From contig NZ_CP090959.1 of assembly GCF_024138675.1 (NCBI RefSeq), positions 2,821,501-2,885,500 on the forward strand: DNA of 64,000 bases, read 5' to 3'. Of the stretch, positions 9,765 to 18,461 are shown one piece after another (position 1 is the first letter of the stretch; the number at the start of each line of letters is the position of its first letter). The DNA comes from Simiduia sp. 21SJ11W-1 (GTDB taxonomy: Bacteria; Pseudomonadota; Gammaproteobacteria; Pseudomonadales; Cellvibrionaceae). A program made the position numbers and the translations under genes. A model generated the notes under the pieces. The model was not told where the DNA came from, ran no database searches, and saw nothing but the letters and a program-made list of their open reading frames with translations.

Positions 9765-12257
9765 CTAGTTTAAGTGACGTTTGGTTTTGTGGGTGGCCAC
9801 GGCCTGCAGTGGGTCATCAGGCCAAGGGTGTTTCGGGTAGCGGCCTTTCATTTCTTTTTTTACTTCTACATAGGCGCCGGCCCAGAATGCGCCCAAATCT
9901 TGTGTAACCTGCAAGGCCCTGCCAGCGGGTGATAGCAAGTGCACCGTAACCGGCATTTGCCCGTTTAGTATGCGTGGCGTTTCGGTGCAGCCGAACATCG
10001 CCTGCAGTTTCACCGCCAGTACCGGTGGCTCTGCGGTGTAATCCAATGCAATGCTTTGCCCCGAAGGTACATCAATGTGCGTAGGCGCCAAACGGTTTAG
10101 CGCCTGTTGCTGCGGCCAATCCAACAGGCTCTGCAACATGCTTTGAAGATCAAGTTTTTTAAAGTCGCTCAAGTTTTTAACATCGGCAAGATAGGGTGCC
10201 AGCCAATGCTCAAGTGTTTCACCAAGGCCTGCATCACTCATATCTGGCCAGCCTGGCTCTGTGCCCGCCACGAGCTTTACGCGTGCGCGCAATTGTTTGG
10301 CAGGCGCCGTCCAGTCGAGCAGCCCCAACCCACGGTTGCGCACTAACGCCAACAGCGCATCAATTTTTTCTTGGCCCTGGGGCACGGCCAGGATTTGGGT
10401 TTTTAATATAAGCGCACCAATGCGCGCGTTGCGCTCGCCCACAAAGCGCTCGCGGGAGTCATCCCACCCCATGGTGATATCGGATTTCACGCAGTGGGCC
10501 AAGGGGCCATCAAACAATGCAGGGTTAAGGCTTGCGGCCATGAAGATGGTATCTTGCTGGCGATTTGCAGCGCCACCAATGGCTGCAACCGCAAGCCAGG
10601 GCGATTGCCGTAAGCGATCTGATTCAAACAGCTGGCCTGCCCGCCCGTTGGCCAAACGGTAGTGCAAACCATTGGCCGACCGGCTTTGCGCAAGACGATC
10701 GGGAAAGGCCTGCGCCAATAAAAAGCCCGGTGCATCCGCCTCGGGTATGGTAGCGGTTGGCTGCACTTGGGGTAATTTTGCTTTGACGGTTTGTAAAAAT
10801 TGTTGAGCCAAATTGGCGAGCCGCCCGGGCCGCTCGCACAGGTTTAGCCGCAACTGGATATCCGCAGACTGGGCCCGGCCCAAGGGGTCGCGCTCACTTA
10901 ACACTGCGGCCATTTTTGCCGCCAGTGGCAACAACCGGTAGTTGTTGGCGCGAGCCATCATGTGTGCAAGGCGCGGGTGCATGGGCAGCGCTGCCATAAG
11001 CTGGCCGTGCGCGGTAAGGCGCCACTGCTGCTGGTGTTTTTCTGCACCGCCAAGCTGGGCCAACAGCTCCAGTGCCGCAGCCCATGCACCCGCCGGAGGG
11101 CTCGTTAACCAACGCAGTTCCGAGGGCGAGCCCACCCCCCATTGCAGCAGCTGCAATGCCAATGGCGCGAGATCAGCCTGCTCTATTTCCGCACCGCTGT
11201 GGGCGGCCAGCGCCTGCTGTTGTGATTCGCTCCACAACCGATAACAACACCCGGGCCCAAGGCGCCCGGCGCGACCCGCGCGCTGGTCGCTCGAGGCGCG
11301 CGAGATGCGTTGGGTGTGCAGGCGGGTCATGCCGGTGTTCGGGTCGAACCTGGGTTCGCGGCAGAGGCCTGCATCCACCACCACCGAAATTCCTTCAATG
11401 GTTAAACTGGTTTCAGCGATATTGGTGGCCAGCACCACCTTGCGCTTGCCTGCAGGTGCGGGCTCTATGGCCTGGCGCTGCTCGCTTAAGCTTAAATCGC
11501 CATACAAGGGCGCCAATAAGGTGTTGGGGTTCAGGCGCTCGGCCAGGTTGCCTGCGAGCTTTTTAATTTCACCTGTGCCCGGTAAAAATACCAACAGGCT
11601 ACCTGCATGATCTGCCAGGGCTTGTTCTATGGTGGCCTGGGTGCGGGCAACAACGTCCTGCTCACGCAACCAAGGCGCGCCATAGCGGATATCTACAGGA
11701 AAACTTTTGCCCGCGCTGCGAATTCTTGGGGCGTCATTTAGCAACTTCGCCACTTGCTGCCCGTCTAAGGTGGCAGACATCACCAGTAATTTCAGAGGCC
11801 CCGCCCGCAAATCGCCATACACTTCTCGCGCCTGCAGTGCCAAGGCAAGGCCTAAGTCTGCATCCAGGCTGCGCTCGTGAAACTCATCAAAAATCACAAT
11901 GCCCACACCCTCAAGGGCGGGGTCGTCTTGCAGCATGCGGGTTAAAATACCCTCGGTTACTACTTCAATTCGGGTGCTGGCAGACACCTTGGATTCAAGC
12001 CGCACCCTGTAGCCTACGCGTGCACCCAAGGGTTCGCCCAATACATCGGCCATGCGTGCAGCGGCCGCGCGCGCGGCAATGCGCCGGGGCTCCAGCATGA
12101 GTATTTTTTGAGTGCCAAGCCAGGGGGCATCAAGCAAGGCCAGAGGCACACCCGTGGTTTTGCCCGCACCCGGGGGCGCTTCCAATACACATTCATGGCG
12201 TGCGTTTAGGGCAGCCTTGAGCTCGGGCAATACAGCATTAATGGGTAAATCAGACAT
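9765..12257 (-). CDS. hrpB: ATP-dependent helicase HrpB
   Basis: An 830-residue DEAH-box helicase. Walker A is APPGAGKTTG near the N-terminus, motif II is DEFHERS, and motif VI is the QRAGRAGRLGPG stretch, followed by HA2 and the HrpB-specific C-terminal domain that ends in KGRYPKHPWPDDP. The family is widespread in proteobacteria and its RNA substrates are poorly known. The ATG at 12257 (MSDLPINAVLPEL) matches the usual HrpB N-terminus, while the frame remains open from a TTG at 12314. No strong ribosome site is visible at 12257. Confidence 0.93.
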   Translation of the reverse strand: MSDLPINAVLPELKAALNARHECVLEAPPGAGKTTGVPLALLDAPWLGTQKILMLEPRRIAARAAAARMADVLGEPLGARVGYRVRLESKVSASTRIEVVTEGILTRMLQDDPALEGVGIVIFDEFHERSLDADLGLALALQAREVYGDLRAGPLKLLVMSATLDGQQVAKLLNDAPRIRSAGKSFPVDIRYGAPWLREQDVVARTQATIEQALADHAGSLLVFLPGTGEIKKLAGNLAERLNPNTLLAPLYGDLSLSEQRQAIEPAPAGKRKVVLATNIAETSLTIEGISVVVDAGLCREPRFDPNTGMTRLHTQRISRASSDQRAGRAGRLGPGCCYRLWSESQQQALAAHSGAEIEQADLAPLALQLLQWGVGSPSELRWLTSPPAGAWAAALELLAQLGGAEKHQQQWRLTAHGQLMAALPMHPRLAHMMARANNYRLLPLAAKMAAVLSERDPLGRAQSADIQLRLNLCERPGRLANLAQQFLQTVKAKLPQVQPTATIPEADAPGFLLAQAFPDRLAQSRSANGLHYRLANGRAGQLFESDRLRQSPWLAVAAIGGAANRQQDTIFMAASLNPALFDGPLAHCVKSDITMGWDDSRERFVGERNARIGALILKTQILAVPQGQEKIDALLALVRNRGLGLLDWTAPAKQLRARVKLVAGTEPGWPDMSDAGLGETLEHWLAPYLADVKNLSDFKKLDLQSMLQSLLDWPQQQALNRLAPTHIDVPSGQSIALDYTAEPPVLAVKLQAMFGCTETPRILNGQMPVTVHLLSPAGRALQVTQDLGAFWAGAYVEVKKEMKGRYPKHPWPDDPLQAVATHKTKRHLN

Positions 12258-12299
12258 GGGGCACTGGTTGGCTAAACTGGCCGCCAGTGTACCGGAATT

Positions 12300-12322
12300 A
12301 AAAAGGGGCGCCAAAGCGCCCC
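12300..12322 (-). terminator. Rho-independent terminator of the amylase gene
   Basis: A 7-bp stem GGGGCGC/GCGCCCC with a 4-base loop, preceded on the + strand by five A's. Read on the minus strand it is a G+C stem followed by T's, 45 bases after the amylase stop codon. Confidence 0.8.
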
Positions 12323-12366
12323 GTTAAACAGCACAAAGTACCTGGATTGAAACCCTGATTGAAATC

Positions 12367-13773
12367 CTAGTTGGCATACCACATGCGTGCGGAGCGCCCG
12401 GGAATACGCACCCACTTCACAGAACTGTCTATGGAGAAGGTTTCGCCACTGAGTGCATCGCGGTAGTTGCGGTACCAGTAGTAGTTGCCATCGGTATTGA
12501 GCTTGATCCAACGCTCTTCACCGCATTTGTTTAAGCCCACCAAGCCTTCTTTGCCCCGGCGGAAGGCCAGCACACATTGATCGGCCCATACACCGGCCTG
12601 GCCCTGGCCGCGCACGCGGTTGTGGAAGAACACCATGGATTTGATGTCGCCTTGCTTGTAGTCATCTACCCAGCGATTGTTATCGGTGCCGGTTTTATCA
12701 CTGAACACCATAGGCGCGCCGTCTTTACGGCCCAGCACATAGGCGTAAGCAAGATGTTCATCTGTGTGATTCATGATGAGGTAGCGAAAGCCGTCGTTGG
12801 TGGGTATGTCGTGGGTGATGGGCATGGTCACTGCCCGATGGCCGGGTAAGGCATCACCACTGCCCTGGGGGTTTTCCAATGACGACATCCAGCCGCTGGG
12901 CTTTAAGGCATTGCGCATGGCATTTAACAGCGGAAAGTCGTAGGCATCGTGATCAGTTTCATTGAGGTAGGGGCCCAAAAAGTTTTTGTAATCACTCGAG
13001 CCCGTGCCGCCACCGGTAATGACTTCACCAAAAACATGCATGCCGTTTTTGATGCTACTAGTGAACACCTGATTGATGTGCCAGTTGGTCATGTGCTTGG
13101 CGGCATCTACGCGGAAACCTTTCACGCCCAGGTTTTTTAAGGCCTGCAAATAGGCACGCTGCTGATCTACCACATAGCTGTTGGGGTTTAAATCCGGCAA
13201 GCCCTTATCCGGGTAGGCGCCGCACAAGCGCCAATTTTGCACTTGCCACACATTGTTGTAATCGCTAATGCATTTGGCTTCATGGAAATCCCACGAGCTG
13301 AAAAGGCCGTAGTCCAGATTGCCAAACAGTTTTTGGTTGTTCCAATAGCTGCGATTGTTGGCGTAGGTATTTAGCGTACTGTTGCCGGGGAAATCCGTGG
13401 CACCATTGCGTTCATTGGCCATGTGATTCAACACAATATCGGCGTATACCACCACGCCTTTCGCCTTGAGTGCATCAACCATGGCTTTAAAGGATTGCTT
13501 GTTGCCCAGGCAGTGGTCGATTACCCGCAAATCTTGCGGTTGGTAGCGCGACCACCAGGCACAGCCAGAGGACTTCAGCGGCGGCGCAACCAATACCGCT
13601 TTGTAGCCGATGTTGGCAATTTCATTGGCTTTGTTTTTGACATCGTTGTAGTGCCAGTTAAAGGCATGGAGGATCACATCGGCACTGGCAAGGCCCGGCA
13701 GTGAACCCGCAAGTGCCAAGGCACCCACACAAAGTACGCGCTTGATGCGCGAAGAGCTTTCATTGCATTTCAT
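12367..13773 (-). CDS. Secreted alpha-amylase (GH13)
   Basis: A 468-residue protein that hydrolyses internal alpha-1,4 bonds of starch or glycogen. A signal peptide ends at SADVIL (cleavage about residue 31-32). GH13 conserved regions are clear: DIVLNH (112-117), GFRVDAAKH with nucleophile Asp223, HVFGE with acid/base Glu250, and THD with Asp312. The short length and final domain fit single-chain GH13 amylases without a starch-binding module. The ATG at 13773 has AAGGAG seven bases upstream; the frame runs further upstream but without support. A LacI-type operator lies 75 bases before the start. Confidence 0.93.
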   Translation of the reverse strand: MKCNESSSRIKRVLCVGALALAGSLPGLASADVILHAFNWHYNDVKNKANEIANIGYKAVLVAPPLKSSGCAWWSRYQPQDLRVIDHCLGNKQSFKAMVDALKAKGVVVYADIVLNHMANERNGATDFPGNSTLNTYANNRSYWNNQKLFGNLDYGLFSSWDFHEAKCISDYNNVWQVQNWRLCGAYPDKGLPDLNPNSYVVDQQRAYLQALKNLGVKGFRVDAAKHMTNWHINQVFTSSIKNGMHVFGEVITGGGTGSSDYKNFLGPYLNETDHDAYDFPLLNAMRNALKPSGWMSSLENPQGSGDALPGHRAVTMPITHDIPTNDGFRYLIMNHTDEHLAYAYVLGRKDGAPMVFSDKTGTDNNRWVDDYKQGDIKSMVFFHNRVRGQGQAGVWADQCVLAFRRGKEGLVGLNKCGEERWIKLNTDGNYYWYRNYRDALSGETFSIDSSVKWVRIPGRSARMWYAN

Positions 13774-13847
13774 TATTATTCTCCTTTTACGAGTTGGGAT
13801 AACCCGCGCCTGAGTAAAGGAGAAGCACCGGGGCGCGGCAATAGTTA

Positions 13848-13861
13848 TGCATACGTATTCA
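13848..13861. promoter_or_regulatory. LacI-family operator-like palindrome upstream of amylase
   Basis: TGCATACGTATTCA is a 14-bp palindrome, symmetric except for one base pair, with the central CG and outer TG/CA typical of LacI/GalR-family operators. It lies 75-88 bases before the amylase ATG. No LacI-type gene is in the window, so control by a distant sugar repressor is inference. In the rest of the 346-bp gap (13774-14119) only a weak CGCCCG/CGGGCG dyad near 14050-14080 was seen. Confidence 0.45.
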
Positions 13862-14119
13862 AACCCTGCAGCCACCAGGCGTGAACAAGGCCAACCTAAA
13901 AACTGGCCACTTTTCAATCAATTAAGCCACTCTGAAAAACCTGTGACAAACTTCTCGAAAAACCAAACCGGGCCAGACCAAAAGCCATTGCCGCAGGCCA
14001 AAGGCACAAGCGCACCCCAAACTGGAACGGGCGTACAGCGCAATACCGCACGCCCGCGCCGCTAAAAAACACGGGCGCAAAATAAATAAACAAAGATTAA
14101 TAAGGCAGGTTCGCGGATA

Positions 14120-14746
14120 TTACCGGGCAGCTTTTGCCTGTGAGGGCAACCGGGCGGCAAAATAAGCCCGCAGAAAATCGTGCTGGTCCGGAAAACGCCA
14201 GGCGGATGCATCTGCCTGCAGGTTTGACGCCTTGCGTGGATATTTGTCTGAAAACGCAACCCAATGCAGGGCGCGCACCTCCATGTTGAAGGGCAGGTTT
14301 ATGCCATCGCCCAGGGCTTGCGCCGGCGACAGCAAAGTGCATTGGTACAATTGAAACCCATTGGTGAAGGTGTGCTGCAATTGTTCAACCATGACGGCCA
14401 TACCGGTTTCTTCATAGGTTTCGCGCGCGGCCGTGCAGCTGGGCGATTCACCCACGTTAAAACCGCCACCGGGAAACGCCAACGCACCTCCCCACTGCTC
14501 AACTACCAGTACCCGCCCCTGATGGACAATCAGGCAACCTGCATTGGCGGGTGGTAAAGCCACAGCACTTGGGGAATGGGCAGCACAGGGCCCGAGCGCG
14601 TGATCAGGGTTCGTGACCGCCGCGCTGTAGATAAACGCGCCAAGCACGGTAAAGCCCCCGGCAATCAAAAACCACTTAAGGCCATGGCCTCTGTGTTTAT
14701 CAAACCTGCACCGCAAAATATATTTCGCACCCAAATGAACAGCCAA
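14120..14746 (-). CDS. Membrane-anchored Nudix hydrolase
   Basis: About 208 residues. One hydrophobic segment near residues 25-45 (WFLIAGGFTVLGAF) is followed by a Nudix domain with a complete box, GGFNVGE, then seven residues, then RETYEETGM, which binds Mg2+ and cleaves a nucleoside-diphosphate-linked compound. The substrate is unknown. No ATG is available at the 5' end: the TTG at 14746 is the furthest start and falls inside the 10-bp target duplication of the repeat element next door. The true start may be a TTG or GTG further in. The insertion separates this gene from its upstream neighbour. Confidence 0.75.
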   Translation of the reverse strand: MAVHLGAKYILRCRFDKHRGHGLKWFLIAGGFTVLGAFIYSAAVTNPDHALGPCAAHSPSAVALPPANAGCLIVHQGRVLVVEQWGGALAFPGGGFNVGESPSCTAARETYEETGMAVMVEQLQHTFTNGFQLYQCTLLSPAQALGDGINLPFNMEVRALHWVAFSDKYPRKASNLQADASAWRFPDQHDFLRAYFAARLPSQAKAAR

Positions 14747-14754
14747 GCCTTGGC
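14745..14754. repeat. Target-site duplication, left copy
   Basis: AAGCCTTGGC directly abuts the left end of the element and is repeated exactly at 15123-15132 beside its right end. Confidence 0.8.
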
Positions 14755-15122
14755 CACTGCTGTCCCATAGTTTAAGTTTCCATGGAAGGCAGACGTTGAT
14801 ACTACCTATATCTCAGAGTTTCTAAGCGATATCTGGACATGAAATCTGGGGCGCAGTTTGTGACACGACGTAAATGCCCTTCGGGACCGGCCTGCGAGCA
14901 AAGCTCTTGGCGTATGACGGCACGCAAAGCTGCGCTTTGCAAACGTTTGTCAAACCCATGTAGTCTCGACACCCGCCCTTCGGGGCCTGCTTGCAAACCT
15001 AGTTTGCAAGCGTTTAAGTGCCCGCAAAGCAATGCTTTGCCAGCGGGCGCTTAAACCCATGCGGGTGACGGTCACAAACTCCGCCCCATATTCCATGCCT
15101 GTAGATTTGTGGGACAGCAGTG
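14755..15122. mobile_element. MITE-like element, copy A (368 bp)
   Basis: Perfect 13-bp terminal inverted repeats CACTGCTGTCCCA (14755-14767) and its complement (15110-15122) are flanked by a perfect 10-bp direct repeat AAGCCTTGGC. Inside, a 27-bp subterminal inverted repeat pairs 14838-14864 with 15071-15097 (24 of 27 match). An imperfect hairpin around GCAAAGCAATGCTTTGC lies near 15030. There is no transposase reading frame, so it is non-autonomous. A shorter relative occurs at 62660-62924. It lies between two genes transcribed in the same direction and may supply or disturb the signals of the downstream Nudix gene. The parent transposon family was not identified. Confidence 0.8.
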
Positions 15123-15132
15123 AAGCCTTGGC
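15123..15132. repeat. Target-site duplication, right copy
   Basis: AAGCCTTGGC, identical to 14745-14754. It reaches the last base of the stop codon of the neighbouring minus-strand gene. Confidence 0.8.
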
Positions 15133-15494
15133 TAGTTTTGTGGCATCAGCGGGTTACAGTTTTTAATCACCACCTTGCCCTCCAACAAATTGCCCTTGGA
15201 GTATTCGTAGAAATAACAGGTATTGGTGGCTGGATCATAATTTTCCACCCAGAGGTTGTCGTCTTTCCAGGTGGTGGCAATATGGCGCTGCCCCTTGGGA
15301 ATGCTGATGGTCATCACACCGCCAAAGCGCTTAACAAAAACCTGTTCAAAGTGAAAATAATAAGCGCCCCAACCCACCAACATAATTGTGGCAGCCAACC
15401 CGAAGGCGAACTTCCAGGCGCCGCGCTGGCCCAGCAAATAGAGCACGCCACTGGCAGCTGCAATAAAAACAAACCAATAGATATAGGTAATCAT
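15132..15494 (-). CDS. Small membrane protein of unknown function
   Basis: A 120-residue protein, not recognised. Two hydrophobic helices lie at about residues 4-22 and 27-46, followed by a polar domain of about 70 residues rich in Tyr and Asn (ENYDPATNTCYFYEYSKG) that probably faces the periplasm. The start is the ATG at 15494 with AGGAGCGTCAC upstream. The stop codon (15132-15134) overlaps the right target duplication of the MITE-like element, so the insertion occurred just behind the gene and left it intact. Confidence 0.6.
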   Translation of the reverse strand: MITYIYWFVFIAAASGVLYLLGQRGAWKFAFGLAATIMLVGWGAYYFHFEQVFVKRFGGVMTISIPKGQRHIATTWKDDNLWVENYDPATNTCYFYEYSKGNLLEGKVVIKNCNPLMPQN

Positions 15495-15705
15495 GTGACG
15501 CTCCTGAAATTATCACTTGCAAAATTTGGGGTGAAGCAAGCCTACCATGCCTCGGCACAGGGCCTGCGCCCCAATCTGGCCATTATGCCAACAGCCACTA
15601 CCGGCAGGCCCTGCATTCGGCGAGGCTACACCTGATATCGGCCAGTAACTATGGCCTGTAAATACGCCTATACACTAGCCGCGCACGCTCAACCACACCG
15701 GGAAC

Positions 15706-16320
15706 TTAACCGTTTAAAGGGGGCGGCTGAATATGCCCGTCTTGCGCACCCAGCCATTCACGCAGCAACGCCAGCTGCGCCTCTGGCAGCACTACCGTAA
15801 ACAGGCAATGCGCGCCGTATTCAACGGTTAACACTTCGCCGTGATGCAGGCTCAGGAAATGCCGCAGGGCTTGCTCTAAGGCGTAGCCACCCACAATGTG
15901 CAGCTGCGTTTTTGGCGTAACTTCTGCGAGTGGTAGTTGTGCCATGGCCAGTTGTGCCGCTTGGCTATAGGCGCGCACCAAGCCGCCGGCGCCTAACTTG
16001 ATGCCACCAAAATAACGGATGACTATCAGCATGACATCTCCCACTTGCTTGTGGCCCAGCACATTCAATATGGGCTTACCTGCAGTACCACTGGGCTCAC
16101 CGTCATCGGCGCAAGCTGCCAGGCTTGGCGAGTAAGGGTCACCTATAACATACGCCCAGCAGTGATGGCGCGCATCGGGGTAGTCGTGTTTGGCTTCGCC
16201 CAACTGCGCGAGCGCCTGTTCGCGGCTGGCCGCAACCGCTGCCCGCGCGATAAAGCGGCTTTTTTTAATTTCATACTCCACCTGCACCTGGCCGCTCGCC
16301 ACTGTGTAGGCACCAGTCAC
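15706..16320 (-). CDS. yigZ: YigZ/IMPACT family protein
   Basis: A 204-residue protein with the N-terminal UPF0029 (Impact) domain: KKSRFIA, then HHCWAYV, then DDGEPSGTAGKPIL and IRYFGGIKLGAGGLVRAY, all hallmarks of the family. The C-terminal region matches the ferredoxin-like DUF1949 part. YigZ proteins are thought to act on translation or as peptidase-like factors, but the role is not firm. The start is GTG at 16320 with AGGTGA five bases upstream. The gene follows the unknown gene at 16334 by 13 bases and is probably co-transcribed with it. Confidence 0.9.
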   Translation of the reverse strand: MTGAYTVASGQVQVEYEIKKSRFIARAAVAASREQALAQLGEAKHDYPDARHHCWAYVIGDPYSPSLAACADDGEPSGTAGKPILNVLGHKQVGDVMLIVIRYFGGIKLGAGGLVRAYSQAAQLAMAQLPLAEVTPKTQLHIVGGYALEQALRHFLSLHHGEVLTVEYGAHCLFTVVLPEAQLALLREWLGAQDGHIQPPPLNG

Positions 16321-16333
16321 AAAATCACCTGCA

Positions 16334-16909
16334 TTAGTTTTTCATTACGTCTTTATTTGAATTCGCACGCAAATTGGCTTTCGCGCGGCAGCCAATCGGC
16401 CCACGCGCCCAGCCACTGACAATAGTTACCAGCTGATCAATGCGCGCGTTGGTTAACTGGCGATAATCAAAGTAAGGGCATACCAGCCAGGGCTTGCCGG
16501 GGTAAACAGCAAAATGCGCATCCAGCCATTGCAATTTACCCCCCAGGCCCAATGCCTGGGCCCAAGTTTTGCCGGCAATCAGCGTGACCGCTGTATCCGC
16601 AACCGGCGGCGCGCCGAACAAGAGCGCTTGGCGGCCACCGGCTTGCAGCAATTCACCATCGCGAAATGTTTGCCAGCTCGGGTAATCGCCGCCAATCCAG
16701 CCGGGCTCTGCGGTATTTAGTGCGTAAAGCAGTTTGGCATAGACGTTAAATAACTTGCGCCAATGATTACTGCTGTTGGCGGTAATATCCTGTAATTCGC
16801 CAGGCGCCAGTGGCGTTATTTGCGCCATGGTTTGGTAGCGCGCCTGGGGCGGGCAATTGGCAATGCTTACCCACATGCAGGCATCGGGTGTGCCCAAGCC
16901 TTTAGCCAC
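16334..16909 (-). CDS. Conserved-looking protein of unknown function
   Basis: A cytoplasmic-looking protein of about 191 residues without signal peptide or membrane helix, not recognised. It is Trp/Tyr-rich (NHWRKLFNVYAKLLYAL, GWIGGDYPSWQTFRDG) and contains YPGKPWLVCPYFDYRQLTN, a stretch likely conserved in its family. The start is uncertain: a GTG at 16909 with AAAGG nine bases upstream is preferred, but a GTG at 16951 or the ATG at 16876 are possible. It precedes yigZ closely and is likely transcribed with it. Confidence 0.5.
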   Translation of the reverse strand: MAKGLGTPDACMWVSIANCPPQARYQTMAQITPLAPGELQDITANSSNHWRKLFNVYAKLLYALNTAEPGWIGGDYPSWQTFRDGELLQAGGRQALLFGAPPVADTAVTLIAGKTWAQALGLGGKLQWLDAHFAVYPGKPWLVCPYFDYRQLTNARIDQLVTIVSGWARGPIGCRAKANLRANSNKDVMKN

Positions 16910-17032
16910 CCTAGTGCGCCTTTCCCAAATTGCAAAACCACAGAATGTCACACAAAAACAACTTCACACACATATACAGCAACATCTAAACATTCACTCC
17001 AATGTATTGCACCATCAAGCGGGCTAACCCAC

Positions 17033-18214
17033 TCACACTTTACCTGGCATACGCGCCTGAATCATAAAATTTCGAGGAGTAAGCGCAAAGTCGCAAAAAG
17101 CGTGCACGCGAACATCGGCACCAGCCTCTTGCAGAAAACACGCGCGATCCAGCACAAGCCATAACTCCAACGAACGCCGAAAACACTTTGCCACCAATTC
17201 CATGCGGCGCACCTTGGCCGCTCGCAATTGGCCGCGCTGCTCGTATTCTTCAAACGCGCGCGCCTTTCCTGCCAACTGTTTTTGTGCCAATGCCCAATCG
17301 ATGAACTGTTTAAAATCACCGCTCAGCAGTAATTTTGGCACAGTGGGTAATGGCAGGTAGGCATCTACTCCGCGCAGGCTGCGTTGCAATTCATCGAACG
17401 CCATTCGCCAGTGCAACTCCCGGTCGCGCAGGCGGCGCTCGCGGGCACCGGCGGTGACTGTTTGCTGCATGGCCTGGCTTAAGTCTGCCCGGGTGAGCTG
17501 CAATGGGCTCTGGCGACCCTGGGCACTGAACGGCGTGTAGTGATCATCGCGCTGCAGGTGGAAACAACAGGGCGCCAGGTGCAAAGCGGCAGTGTTGCCG
17601 CGAGCAGCCCACAAGCGCAACAGGTGGCCGTGTAAATCGCCACAGGCGTGCAGTGCTACCAGTTGCGCTGCGGCCAAGGCATCGGTGCCCAGTTGCATCA
17701 CATCGGCCTGCACAAAGTTTTGCGGCAAGCGCGCAGCTTGTGCCAGGGCCTGACCGCTTTCGCACAGCGCTCGCTGCCACTCAATGCTGGTTACTGAACT
17801 TGCGCCCCGGTGCGCCAACAGCCGCCCCAGATGCCCTTTACCGGCACACCACTCCACCACGCTGCCCCGCACCTGGCCCAGTGCACCGGCAAAGGCCTGG
17901 ATTTGGGCCCATTTCCGGCCTGCAATACCCTGCCCCAAGCGTGCATTGGGCTCTGGGTTAAAAGGCACTACCTCGCCGTATTCGCGGCACAGGGCCAACA
18001 AGGGCGCGGCATCCACCCAAGGCGCCATCGCCTCGGCCAGCGCTGCGGGGTCGGCATCGAGGGCCCAGAGTTCTTCATCGCGCAATGTTGCAAGCCACTG
18101 GGTGAGTTGCGCGTTAGCCCAGGGGTAGTCGCAGTGGTGAAAAGGGCGAAACTGCCACCAGTGGCGATGCCCGTAGAGTGCGGAATCTAAAATTTGAAAA
18201 TGCTGGGCAATCAC
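17033..18214 (-). CDS. SAM-dependent methyltransferase, RRNAD1/METTL25-like
   Basis: A 393-residue protein. The Rossmann SAM-binding part begins at about residue 118 with VVEWCAGKGHLGRLLA (motif I), followed by SIEWQRALCESG and VALHACGDL, then HLAPCCFHL. The His-Ala-Cys-Gly-Asp and Pro-Cys-Cys motifs are typical of the methyltransferase group that includes eukaryotic METTL25/RRNAD1. The substrate is unknown. The start is GTG at 18214, with no good ribosome site visible. Much of the C-terminal 130 residues is Arg/Leu-rich and not assignable. Confidence 0.8.
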   Translation of the reverse strand: MIAQHFQILDSALYGHRHWWQFRPFHHCDYPWANAQLTQWLATLRDEELWALDADPAALAEAMAPWVDAAPLLALCREYGEVVPFNPEPNARLGQGIAGRKWAQIQAFAGALGQVRGSVVEWCAGKGHLGRLLAHRGASSVTSIEWQRALCESGQALAQAARLPQNFVQADVMQLGTDALAAAQLVALHACGDLHGHLLRLWAARGNTAALHLAPCCFHLQRDDHYTPFSAQGRQSPLQLTRADLSQAMQQTVTAGARERRLRDRELHWRMAFDELQRSLRGVDAYLPLPTVPKLLLSGDFKQFIDWALAQKQLAGKARAFEEYEQRGQLRAAKVRRMELVAKCFRRSLELWLVLDRACFLQEAGADVRVHAFCDFALTPRNFMIQARMPGKV

Positions 18215-18281
18215 TGGCGGGTCACAAAGGAGTATTCAGGCTTATGTTACCGCCAGTTGCAAAGATCACAAAGCCCGCCAC

Positions 18282-18304
18282 AAAAAAACGGGCCAGCGGC
18301 CCGT
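18282..18304 (-). terminator. Probable terminator downstream of the TonB receptor gene
   Basis: ACGGGCC/GGCCCGT with a 3-base loop and seven A's on its left side; on the minus strand it reads as a stem followed by T's. It lies about 160 bases beyond the receptor stop. A second hairpin without a T-run (CCCCGGTGG/CCACCGGGG, 18352-18381) lies between them. Confidence 0.65.
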
Positions 18305-18461
18305 GAATGTGCAAAAGGACATGTGCGATAAACGCCCAGCGTGCGCGTTACCCCCGGTGGCGGCCTATAACACCACCGGGGCACCCTCGGCTAATCGCGG
18401 TGCCATCCTGGCAGCAATGCTCCGTTTATGATCGCTATGCTGCGATTAGATTAAAAATACC

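Noticed and set aside
13847-14065. A 72-codon + strand frame upstream of the amylase gene
   Set aside because: It has no ribosome site, is low in complexity and overlaps the operator and promoter region.
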